This document shows positions 23,709 to 33,230 of a stretch of DNA of 64,000 nt, piece after piece; the stretch's first letter is position 1; every line of letters begins with the position of its first letter. The notes beneath the pieces were generated by a model that was given only the letters and a program-made list of their open reading frames with translations, had not been told where the DNA came from and did not search any database. Location: positions 652,001-716,000 of the forward strand of contig LR746271.1 of NCBI GenBank assembly GCA_902729315.2. Reading direction: 5' to 3'. Made by a program: the position numbers and the translations under genes. This DNA comes from Spirodela intermedia (lineage: Eukaryota; Streptophyta; Magnoliopsida; Alismatales; Araceae).

Positions 23709-26235
23709 AGAGAGAGCTTTCTGAAGCTCTGGAGCAGGCCCGTGGGGGAGATGATCGGACGACTTACGAAGTCCATCCTCGGCCGCGATCGGGGGGCTCT
23801 CTTGATGCAGAGAGCAGCAGCTAGAGCCATTCTTTCTACCTGATCGACATTGTACTCATCTCCCAGGCGTGGATCCAGCATCTGCGTCACCTTCCCTCTC
23901 TGCAAGATCGGCTTCGCCTGCATCATGATCGAGCCAGTGAGTTCCCTACTTCAATTTCTCACTCAAATCCCTTAAATCCAGAGCAGAATTCCATGGATCT
24001 CGTCAATATAGATGGAAATCTTACCCACAGTACCAGGCTCTCATGGCCGCCTGGATTCTCGGTGTCGATTGGCTTCCTCCCCGTGAGGAGCTCCAGAAGC
24101 ACCACGCCGAAGGCATAGACATCGACCTCTTCGTTCACCTTCCCGCATATGAGGTATTCAGGAGCCAGGTACCTGCAACAGAGCAAGGCCACACGTCTCA
24201 GTCGGAAGAAGACCTGCAAATGCCGAACAGCGCAGAAATCCGATCGATCCATCGGGGATAAGAGAGCTACGAACCCGAAGGTCCCGGCGATGTCACTGCA
24301 GGAGAGATGCGATGAAGTTGATGACCTCCATCTGGCAAGGCCGAAGTCGGACAGCCGAGGCTCGAGATCGTCCGAGAGGAGGATGTTTGACGACTTCACA
24401 TCGCCATGGATTACAGGTTCAGAACTTCGAGAAGCACCGTGGAGGTAATCCAGCGCCTCCGCCACGCCCACTGCGACATCGTATCTCTCGATCCATCTGA
24501 GCGAAGACTTCGCACCGTGGATGTTCTCTTCCAGGCTTCCTCGCGGCAAATAATCGTAGACCAGAGCGTAGTTTTCATCTTCAAAGCAGAATCCGAGGAG
24601 GGCGATGACGCTCCTGTGGTGCAGAGCTGTGAGGATCTCGACCTCTGAAACAAAATCCTTGAGGACGTGCTCGGATCGCTGAAGGAGCTTCACGGCCAGT
24701 TCCCCGCCGTCGGGAAGGAAACCTCTGTAAACCCTGCTGCCGCCGCCCTTTCCGATCAGATTGCCTGCGTGATGTTCGCCGAATTTCTTCAGATGAACAA
24801 AAAACAGACGAGATGAATTCGAACCAGTTGAGAAGAAGAGACGAACCAAGGGAGAAATTGGATGTGATGTCCACGAGTTCCTGGTAACTGAACAATCTGC
24901 AGGTCGACGAACATCTCAGAAGGAGCGACTGCAATTCCCTCGGAAAGCTCTCCAACTTTTCTCGATTGTTTTTACCATCTCCCTCAGGAACTAATGCTGC
25001 TCCGCCGGCGTTGTTTACACAGGAAATTTCTCCACCACTTGCCGGCCGCTTCGAAGGTTTCCGACGGCGACGGGCCGCAGCCAGCGCTGGGAAACGGGCG
25101 GGAACTTGGATCGCCTCCGGCGCCACCGAGGCTTTTGAATCTTCCGAACCAGCCGATCCCTCTAGTAGAGGATCCTTGGGGAAGGAGAAGCTGAAGCTCC
25201 GGGGAGTAAGGGCCGTGGCCATGGATTCCTCAATCTCGCCGACGGGTTCTGATGATGTAAATGGCGACCTGCCGCCATCCCCACCGTCGGAGATGTCTGT
25301 ATCATACGGCAGGCTCGAGGAGCTGCCGCCCTTCTCTGCTCCCACGCATGTGAGAACCGACGAAGATGCCGGGAGGACATCGCTACTCCCCGTCGCCGGG
25401 GAATTATCGCCGGTGGACGGCGGTGCTTCTCTCCGGAACAGAATCTTGCCGTTCTTCACCGCCAGCACCGAGCATTCGCGGTGAACCCTCTTGGCGCAGT
25501 GCCTGGCGACGGAGGTCAAGGACCTGAGAAAGAATTTACAGAAGAATTGAGAAGGAGCTCCCCGGCTGATAATCTAACAGAGGAAGGGGACAGATGATCT
25601 GACCCGATGACGCGGTCGTTCTTGGCGGCCCCGAGAACAAGCCTGGTGGCGGCGAAGTTGTGGACCTCACGAACCAGAATCTTGCGCAGAGGCGACCCCC
25701 GGCAGATCTTCAGCTTCAGATCGATCTGAAACCAGGCGAAGAGCTTATCGTCTGCAAGCGGGCCGATGTCATATCGTGAGGCGGAGGAGAAGATCACCCA
25801 CCTGCTTCAAGTTGCAGAAGCCCTCGTAGGCGGCGAGCACCGAGTCAAAGGACCTGATGATCGAAATGAGTGATGAGCAGTCGGCGAGGTCCTCGCTGGG
25901 ATGGGTTCGGCCTGCAGTCGCCATGTGCAGTGGATCAAGGGAAAGAGAAAGCAAGATCAGAGAAAGAAGAAGAAGAAGAAGGGGCAATTTATACCGCCAG
26001 AGGAGTCGTAGGGGAGGACATGGACGGCGACGACAAGATCCCCAGGCTCCGCCACCTTCACGAGCGCCCAGGTCAGTAGCTCTCTACTCTGAGCGTCCAT
26101 TCGCACCCCCACCACCACCGTCTTCCCCTTCTCCTCCCTCCCGCTGCCGTCATCGCCGCCGCCGCCGTATCCCGCCTGCTCCTCACCTCTCGGCTCGTCC
26201 TTCGTCTTCTCCGCCTGTGCCGCCGTGATCCTCAT
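23294..26235 (-). CDS. Receptor-like cytoplasmic kinase with N-terminal universal stress (USP) domain
   Basis: Eight exons: 26235-25995, 25911-25802, 25725-25604, 25523-24847, 24764-24275, 24172-24025, 23917-23768, 23569-23294, giving 737 residues. Exons 1-3 encode a USP-like alpha/beta domain (KTVVVGVRMDAQSRELLTWAL near 38-58, later TRLVLGAAKNDRVIGS). A Ser/Pro/Gly-rich linker fills most of exon 4. The kinase domain follows: FSYQELVDITSNFS, P-loop GKGGGSRVYRG, catalytic Lys in AVKLL, catalytic loop HGDVKSSNILL, DFGLA, GTFGYLAPEY, DVYAFGVVLLELLTGR. The catalytic loop has HGD rather than HRD, so it is a non-RD form as seen in this RLCK group (At5g57670-like). There is no transmembrane segment or signal peptide. 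Its partners are unknown. Intron 7 carries a long GA tract. Confidence 0.93.
23618..23716. repeat. Long (GA)n tract inside kinase intron 7
   Basis: Nearly 100 bp of almost pure GA repeat with one AA interruption at about 23704. It lies within the roughly 200-bp intron between kinase exons 7 and 8, so it makes up about half of that intron and is CT on the transcribed strand. Confidence 0.95.
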
Positions 26236-27204
26236 CTCCCTTCCAGCCCGAGTTACGAGAACGGCGAGGGCGGAGAACCAGTCGACCGTTTGCTCATGCC
26301 GAGCACACGAGTAAATGGGCGAGTAAGGTGGCAGAGGAGGAGCGGGGTGGGCGGCAGTTAATATCTCCCTCCTCCCCGCCTCTCCGACCTCCTTTTCTTC
26401 ACCTTGCGTGAGGTCAGACGCTCCTCTCCTCCCCGTCTCTACCCTCCCCCTCTGAAGAAGAGGGGGGGAGGGGGGGTTTGAAAGATAACAGTCGGTAGAA
26501 AAACTTCCTGCCCGCCGAGTAGCCGTTGCAAATCTCCACCGTGCAGAGTTACATCCTCAAATTCACCACGTTCACTCCGGGTATTACAGGCGCCCTGAGT
26601 TGACCACATGCGTTCAGTCAACTCTCGGAGGAATCCTCGTTTATTGCTTCCTTGGGTAGCGTGGAGACCATTCCCAACGACTGACCGACACGTGGGAATT
26701 TCGTCAAAACTATCCAGCTTCTCCCACCCGGTGGGCTGTCTCTTCCTTCCCCGCATCAAGTGGGCCCAATAATAACGAAGTTTCTCGACACGTCAGCAGC
26801 AATTGCGTGCCCAGCAGACACAGGAGAATAGTTAAAATCCTTGTGATGCACTGTGGGGCCCACGAGAGTATTGCCTAATCCTTGTGATGCACGTGCGTGG
26901 CCATTGGACTTTTCCACAGCGTTCAAGAATGTCTCGCCATAAAATACGAGCTAAAATATCAATAAATTCCCACCTAAACCGCCCAATGGCCTAGTTGTAA
27001 CGTGCCCGGCACTCAGGAATGCCGCTGATTTGTTTTTCAATAATATACTTAATATTTTATATAATAAAATTCGTTCAAGTATGGGAGATTTGCCATGAGG
27101 TTGGACTTAATTTTCCTCTTCCTGCTGGCCAAACGGGGAATTCGCCCACAGTAAGGTGCCATGGAGGTGGAGCCCTCTTCCCCTGACGGGCGCCGCTAGC
27201 GGAG
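26236..27204. other. Divergent promoter region between kinase and MAG genes
   Basis: The kinase gene (minus) and the DNA glycosylase gene (plus) are transcribed away from each other across this 1-kb gap. It contains a purine-rich GGGGGAG run near 26461-26480 and an AT-rich stretch (27030-27080). Two copies of the phrase CCTTGTGATGCAC occur near 26841 and 26880. No other gene was seen. Confidence 0.45.
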
Positions 27205-29406
27205 ATGGCGACGGTGAAGAGTGCGACGCCGCCACGCTTCAAACGGAGGGGGGCGCGAAGGGAGACGACGCCATGTAGGATCACGCTCTCGCAGAGGGGA
27301 AAGCGAACCGCGGAAGAGGAGGAGGCGTCCGCCGCGGTGGTTGTTCATCGGCCGCTGTCCGAGTCGGCGATCCTCCCGCCGCCGAGCTTCTTCCTCGTGG
27401 ACTCCTTGGATCTCGCACCCCGTCTTCTAGGGAAGCTTCTCCGACGGGACGACGTCGTTCTCCGGATCACCGAGGTGGAAGATGGAACTCAAGCCCCATT
27501 CCCTCCCGTCCTCTGCACCGAGGAGCGATGCTTTTTCCGCCAATACTTGTTAGATACGATCTGATTTCGCTTGATCTTGCAGGTGGAGGCATACAGGGCG
27601 AATGACACTGCCTGCCATGGCCGTTTTGGCGTCACGTCGAGAACCGCCCCCATGGTAAATCATCTATTGCCCCATCCTCGCAGTACTATCCCCAACTCTT
27701 CCCAGTATCTCAACATTGACCGTATCCTCTCTGCACGCGATGATCTGTGAATAAAAATATCTGAAACTGATCCCATTGATGTTTCTTCAGTTCGGGCCGG
27801 GAGGGCACACCTACGTCTACATGTGCTATGGCATCCACATGATGCTCAACGTCGTCGCAGACAAGGAAGGAGTAGGTGCTGCTGTCCTGATACGCTCCTG
27901 TGCTCCCGTCAGCGGTGAAAAACCTCCCCCTCTCTCCCTTCCTGCACCAATATACATTTGATCACTACATTTTTTTTTAATCTCTGTGTATGACGCCTGG
28001 TTTAGCTTCCAGTCGGTGTCCGATGTTAATAACATAGCGGCGCCCGATGACGTTCATGCCTAAAAATATGTGAATCTGAGGTGCATGACGGAGGTTTCTA
28101 TTGTTTCAAGCTTGTGCTTCTGTCATATGTGATTGATGGCATACTGCTTCCGGGCACCTTATATCTCCATATAGAATATGACTTTTCTTGATTCCTTGTC
28201 AGGAACCAATGAATGGGCATCTATTGGTTTTGATATGAATGATGTTAGTGCCATTTCTCAGTAGCTGGTTGGAAGAAAAGTGACTGATTCAGGTAGCATG
28301 GTCAATCTGTCAAACGTCAACACTATTTTTTGCATGAATACCGATGAAATAATCTTTTCCTAATGACATTTTTTTGTTCTCCTTGTGAGATTTAGAAGCC
28401 TTGGATGCATAAATTACCCACTTAATTAGGTAAAAAAAAATGAAACAGTAAATATTAAACATTATACTCATCAATTTAAGTGTTTGACTTTGCGTGATGA
28501 TGTTTTTTTTTGCCAGAATAACAGCTTATCAGGGTTTTTTTCCCTTTATGTTTATTTTCATTCTATTACCTTCCAACACTCAGAAAACCACCGATTTGGC
28601 ATTCTTTCAACGTCAGTCAACGCCAATACCAGTGGTTGATTCTGTTTGACTACAGGACTGGCGACTATCCAGCAACGGCGGAAGCAGAGAACTGATAAAC
28701 CAATCCTTCTCACTGGCCCCGGAAAGGTTCGTACCTGTGATATCTTCAGCCTCATTGGATAATATGTAGCTTCGTTAATATTTCTGATCAGATAATATCT
28801 TCATACTTGTTGCATTCCTTTCGACCATCCAGCCAAATGATCTGCCTGCGATTTCTCTTTGACTTTCATTCAATGATGAAAGATTATTGTATCTGCCACG
28901 TCTGGCAATTAATACACATGATCCAAGCAATCTTATGATAAGTTGCCATTACCAACTCTCCTGAATTGCCGAACTTACGTTGACTTTTGGATCATATCGA
29001 CTTACCAAGACAGTGACAGTTTCCATTTAGATGCATCTTTTTCCGTTGACTTTGTTTCCATCTCGAACATGGTCAGATTGGTCAAGCCCTGGGACTTTCA
29101 ACATCATGGTCGAATCACCCCCTCTACGTACCTGGTAGACCAACGCACACTTTCTCATCTCATCTCATCCTCCTGCTCATTTGTTTCGTTATCTCTTGGT
29201 AACACGGGTTCCTCTCAGGTGGTCTGGAGCTGCTTGACGGGCCCGCGCCGGAGGGGATCCTGGTGGGTCCGCGGGTGGGCATTGACTACGCCTCCCCAGA
29301 ACACGTGGCTGCGCCCTGGAGGTTCGCCGCTGCCGACAGCCCCTGGATAAGCGCTCCCAAGAACACCCTGAAGGCTCAGGCCAACGAAGTCAACGAAGAG
29401 TCATAA
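27205..29406 (+). CDS. MAG: DNA-3-methyladenine glycosylase (AAG/MPG family)
   Basis: Base-excision repair enzyme that removes alkylated purines such as 3-methyladenine. Six exons: 27205-27474, 27583-27654, 27791-27914, 28656-28726, 29077-29134, 29219-29406, giving 260 residues. The fold signatures are RLLGKLL, then ITE/VEAYRANDTACHGRFG (catalytic Glu near 92, by alignment to the human enzyme's TEAY), FGPGGHTYVYMCYGIH, NVVADKEGVGAAVLIRS and GPGKIGQALGLS across the exon 4/5 junction. The protein ends with PRVGIDYAS, PWRFAAADSPWIS and a short polar tail. The N-terminal 50 residues are basic (RFKRRGARR), possibly a targeting signal. A tandem duplication of the end of the last exon lies just after the stop. 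The next gene in the same direction is also a genome-maintenance factor. Confidence 0.95.
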
Positions 29407-29502
29407 TTCCTAAACATACAGACTCAAATATGTTCTTGAAGAAAAACTCTGAAGGCTCAGGCCACCGAAGTCAACGAGGTCTCATAACTCCTAAATATGC
29501 AG
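29364..29502 (+). repeat. Tandem duplication of the MAG 3' end (80-bp period)
   Basis: The end of the last MAG exon with its stop and following bases (CTGAAGGCTCAGGCC through CATAATTCCTAAA) is repeated 80 bp further on with a few substitutions (CTGAAGGCTCAGGCC through CATAACTCCTAAA). The second copy lies in the 3' UTR and its frame is not used. Confidence 0.8.
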
Positions 29503-29519
29503 GCGAAACTTGCGGGGCC

Positions 29520-29522
<3 letters not shown>

Positions 29523-29556
<34 letters not shown>
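29523..29556. repeat. (GA)n microsatellite between MAG and HROB-like genes
   Basis: About sixteen GA units in the 275-bp gap between the MAG stop and the next gene's start codon; probably in the leader or promoter of the downstream gene. Confidence 0.9.
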
Positions 29557-29557
<1 letters not shown>

Positions 29558-29681
29558 CCCATTAGGTTATCGCCTTCGAGGCCCAAGCCCAGAAGGACGT
29601 CCTTGGTTTCCCGCGCGATCCAACTGCGGTCTTGCCTGGAAGAGCCCCCAAGGAGGGGATCGTTAGGGTTCTAAGGGAGGA

Positions 29682-31313
29682 ATGGAAGGATGGGAGGAAG
29701 ACCTCGATGTGGATGACTCTGATCTCCCCTCCCTACGACCCTCCCATGCCCCCGGCCTCGTCCACTCCTCCATCGCTCTCGCCAATATCTCTCCCTTTCG
29801 GCGCTGCTCGCAGGTCCCGCTCACCTCCCCTACTCGCTCACCAGATCCTCCTCCACGGCCTCCGCCGGCGGCAGATCCAGAAGCGGAGGCGGTTGAGCCC
29901 GCCGAGGCTGCCGCGTTTCCTCCGCGGCGCCGCATCCCCGGGCCCGCGGGAGCAGTGCAGGCGGCCATGCACCGGCAAGCCGCCGTCGCGCAGGATCGTG
30001 GTGGTTTGCTGTTGGAGGAGGAGAGGGAGAGGAGAGCCTTCGGAGATGATGGCGAGGAGGCGGACGAGGACTTCGTGCAGAACCCTTGGCTCTGTGCCCT
30101 GGATTTTCTTGGTAAGGAGAAACAAATTGAACCCTGCTTGATCTGTTTCTCATTTATCCTCTCCGATAATAGCATCCTGTACTCACCTCTGACGGAAGCC
30201 GTGATGCAGTCGAGGATGGCAGCCCTTTAGAACACTCCAAATGCTCTATCGAGGCTCTCGGCAGCACCGACAGAGCAGCGAAGGTAGAGAAATGTTCTCT
30301 TCCAACCGTCTTGCTCTGCTCAATCTTTAGGATTTCCTGCTCTGAGCTTCTTCTATTTTGCTGGATAGCTCGTGGGGATCGTGAAGTCCTTCAAACCGAA
30401 CGGTCTGGGCGATCTCTTCGTCACTCTCAAGGTAACTCTTCAGCTCCGTCTCTCCGCATCTTGCTGTGGATTCCCTCGTAATCAAGTGTCCTCTTCAGGA
30501 TCCCACAGGAACCATCGGTGCTTCAGTCCATCGGAAGGTCCTTACTGATGGCAACCTCGGCGGGGATCTCTCAGTCGGCTGTGTCGTCATTCTGAAGCAG
30601 GTTTCTCGCTCTCCCCAGATCTCAACCAACCATCCACAGCATCTGATCGAATGACGCTAATGAGGCAGTTCTTTCAGGTGGCTGTCTTCTCCCCTTCGCG
30701 ATCAACACGTTATGTGAATATTACCTTGAACAATGTGGTCAAGGTACGCAGAGCTCTTCCCCTTTCGATCAAACTCTCGGTGATTGAGGTTTCAGTCATT
30801 ATCACATGAGAATCATAGCTTCTTCTCTGTTCAGATCGTGACGAGTGTCCTTCCTCCATGAACAGGTGTTTGGCAAGGACAGTGGGCCTCCCGGTAGACG
30901 AGTCCTGCCCCTTTCAGGCATCAGATCTCCTGCATCTGGTATGATCGTTCCTGCTCTCTCTTCTGGTATGATCCCCCTCCCTCACCCGAGCTCCAGATTT
31001 TCACCCAGCAGTTGACCCCCGAAGGGCCATTCCAGGTCCTCCAAAGAGCTCCTCCCAAATCCTCAACTGGGAGACCTCGAGAAGAACCGCCGATGGCCAA
31101 GCTTCCGAGGAGACTGCCGGGTCGGGTGGCGCACGTGGGGAGCGAGCCACTCGAAGCCCGACTTCCAAGAGGACGGTGGGCGGCGGCAGCGGCCCGGCGG
31201 CGAGCCCCGGAAAAGGGATGGCCGCCAAGGTTGCTGCTGCTCAGTGGACGGAAGAGGAACTCTCCCTGTTGTTTTCTGATGAGCAGGATGATGATGCTGC
31301 CGCTCTCTTCTGA
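29682..31313 (+). CDS. HROB-like OB-fold protein (homologous recombination factor)
   Basis: Seven exons: 29682-30111, 30210-30283, 30369-30431, 30499-30600, 30678-30743, 30866-30938, 30997-31313, giving 374 residues. The central part (about residues 165-265) matches the OB-fold domain of the HROB/C17orf53 family: LVGIVKSFKPNGLGDLFVTL, DPTGTIGASVHRKVL, VGCVVILKQVAVFSPS and ITLNNVVKVFGKDSG. In animals HROB recruits the MCM8-MCM9 helicase to promote DNA synthesis in homologous recombination; a similar role here is inferred from the family. The first exon is GC-rich and encodes a Pro/Ala/Arg-rich, acidic N-terminus with the phrase NPWLCALDFL just before the OB domain. The C-terminus is Ser/Gly-rich and ends with a WTEEELSLLFSDEQDDD acidic patch. 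The start is the first ATG after the MAG gene that keeps this frame. Confidence 0.85.
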
Positions 31314-31840
31314 ACCCGAACTCAGTCTACGGATCCCAGTTGATGATGATGATGATTCTAGAGAGAGAGAAAGAGAGAGAGAGGTAATACATTCCGGCCC
31401 AGTGAGCCTACTTCAGAAAGACGACATCCTTCATTGGTTCTTCATGTTCAAAGAATCGAGTCTTACACGGGTACATGGAATTTTTGTTTCCTCGTCGGGA
31501 TCTGATGCGACAAAGATGGGAATCTTTTTGAGGAAAGAAGAGCTTTCGGAGGAGAGGAAGATATTCTTCACCGGATCGGAATAGGAAGATCAGGGTTTCT
31601 GAGACCCATTTGATCCCTCTGCACGACGGAGAAAGGAGCGTCGCCATCTTGCTGTTCCTCGCAGGTTTAGGTTTTCCATGGGAGATCTAGACCAGGACGA
31701 CGGAGACATGAAGAAGGGAAATCTTGGGCTCCTGGTTTCCATGTCTCCGTCTTCTTCCTCATGGCGGAGATGCAGAGAGGGAGGAAGAGAGATGAGGGGG
31801 GAGGGATTTGAGATCTTCGAATGAATGAATGACTTCCTGT
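31314..31840. other. Convergent 3' intergenic space
   Basis: Lies between the 3' ends of the HROB-like gene (plus) and the small membrane-protein gene (minus). It contains a short GATGAT run and a GA run (31340-31383). Open frames on both strands show no recognisable protein. Confidence 0.45.
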
Positions 31841-32350
31841 TCAAGACGACATGAAGAGAGGCAGTTCGCTCTCGTGAGAGGTGTGGGAGGACCCGTCGGC
31901 AGCGGCAGCGGCGGCGGCGGAGCCACCTTCGTCCTCCGGCGGTGCCACTCCCGGCGGAGCTTCCTGCGACCCTCCCAAAACGATGGCGCCGCCGAAACGA
32001 ACACGCCGAGCCCCGCCGGGGTAATCAACCGCCGCGTCCTCCTGGGCGACCATCGCCACCGTGGCGCGTCCGCCGCCTCCGGCGGGCCTCCCCGCCGGCG
32101 GCCGGTCCGCTCCGCCCCCTCGCGTGGCTCTCCTCATCGACAGGGCTCTGTACAGGCAAGTGGCGGTCCAGAAGACCCACGGTGTCGACACGAGCACCAT
32201 CCCGGCCACCAGGAACCACGCCGTCGCGTCGGAGGCCGGAAGGGCGATGTACACCGCCAGGAAGGCGCCACCGCTGACAATCGCCAAGAGGAGCACGCAG
32301 GAGACGAGGTAGACACACAAGTCCCCTCCCCTCCCCTCCCCCGGCGCCAT
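31841..32350 (-). CDS. Small plant membrane protein with two hydrophobic segments
   Basis: Single-exon frame of 169 residues starting MAPGEGRGGDLCVYL. Two hydrophobic stretches follow each other: LVSCVLLLAIVSGGAFLAVYIALP and WFLVAGMVLVSTPWVFWTAT, then a YRAL turn and a basic, Ala/Gly/acidic tail ending SELPLFMSS. The layout resembles an uncharacterised plant transmembrane family with the same two-helix core; no function is known to me. The frame stays open another 110 codons upstream, but that part is an Arg/Ser-Thr repeat produced by a GAA/CAG-type simple repeat, so I place the start at 32350. The intact frame and Ala/Gly codon use are consistent with a real gene. Confidence 0.7.
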   Translation of the reverse strand: MAPGEGRGGDLCVYLVSCVLLLAIVSGGAFLAVYIALPASDATAWFLVAGMVLVSTPWVFWTATCLYRALSMRRATRGGGADRPPAGRPAGGGGRATVAMVAQEDAAVDYPGGARRVRFGGAIVLGGSQEAPPGVAPPEDEGGSAAAAAAADGSSHTSHESELPLFMSS

Positions 32351-32359
32351 GTAATCCTC

Positions 32360-32575
32360 CTCTTGCCCCCTTCTTCTTCTTCCTCCTGTTCTTGTTCTTG
32401 TTCTTATTCTTGCTCTTCCTCTGCTTCTGCTTCTGCTTCTTCTTCCTCTTCTTGTTCTTCTTGTTCTTCCTGTTCTTCTTGTTCTTGTTCTTCCTCTGCT
32501 TCTGCTTCTTCTTCTGCCTGTGCTTCTGCTTCTTCTTCTTCTGCCTGTGCTTCTTCTGGTGGAGGTGGTGGGGAG
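32360..32575. repeat. TTC/TTCTGC-type simple repeat in the membrane-protein leader
   Basis: About 200 bp of degenerate TTCTTC, TTCTTG and TTCTGC units on the plus strand (GAA/CAA/CAG-rich on the transcribed strand). It sits directly upstream of the start codon at 32350. It opens long frames in all three phases, encoding Glu/Ala, Arg/Ser or Lys-type runs, none of which is convincing as protein. Confidence 0.85.
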
Positions 32576-33230
32576 AGGGCGGCTGAGGTCATGGCGACGG
32601 GAGGTGGCCCATCCAGTCACCCCTAAAACTGCCACCGCCCCTCCTCGCCAACCGAAGGATACGGCCCTTAATGGGCCCACTTATGCAGGCCCATTAAAAT
32701 ACATAGGCCTGAGAAATAAGGCCCATGGGGATGAACCCTGAATTCCTTTCTCCCCTTTATCTTTTTCAGTTAAAAAAAATTATTTTGAATTAAAAAAAAC
32801 AGTGGGTAGGCAGGACATCTCTCATATTTCCTGTAAAAAGAAGTCTGACCGAAAAAATAATACCTTTTAAAGAAAAAAATCATCGTTATTTTGTAATAAA
32901 TAACGATCCTCGCATACTCTAAAAGAAGAAAAAAAAGGAAAATAAATTTCCATTCAATGCCCGTAGGATAGATCCCTCTTCCTTCAAAATGAATATTTTC
33001 TGACTTTTTACCGGTCCTGATTTTACAGAAATGCCCCCCTCCCACCCTCTTACGTATTTCTCATGCAAGAGCAGCGAGAGGGGCTGGCCGCAGCCGAAGC
33101 CAAGGAAAGCACCATCGGCTGCTCCGCCCCTCTGAGGAGCAAAACTCTGGGCCTCCTCTCCCGCAGCGCAGAGACAGGACGATGCGGAGGGCGTGCCTGA
33201 GTGAGTTAGAGCGAGGAGGAAGCCCACAGC
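32576..33230. other. Intergenic: membrane-protein promoter and NIPA 3' flank
   Basis: Tandem minus-strand genes flank this gap. It carries the upstream region of the small membrane-protein gene and the NIPA 3' UTR. The sequence is AT-rich at 32760-32960. A GGCCCATTAA-type element occurs near 32664 and 32690; GGCCCA motifs are frequent in plant promoters of housekeeping genes. Confidence 0.4.

Noticed and set aside
32404-32592. Glu/Ala-rich frame in the simple repeat at the membrane-protein gene.
   Set aside because: Product of a GAA/GCA repeat; ends in a stop within the repeat and is in a different phase from the real gene.
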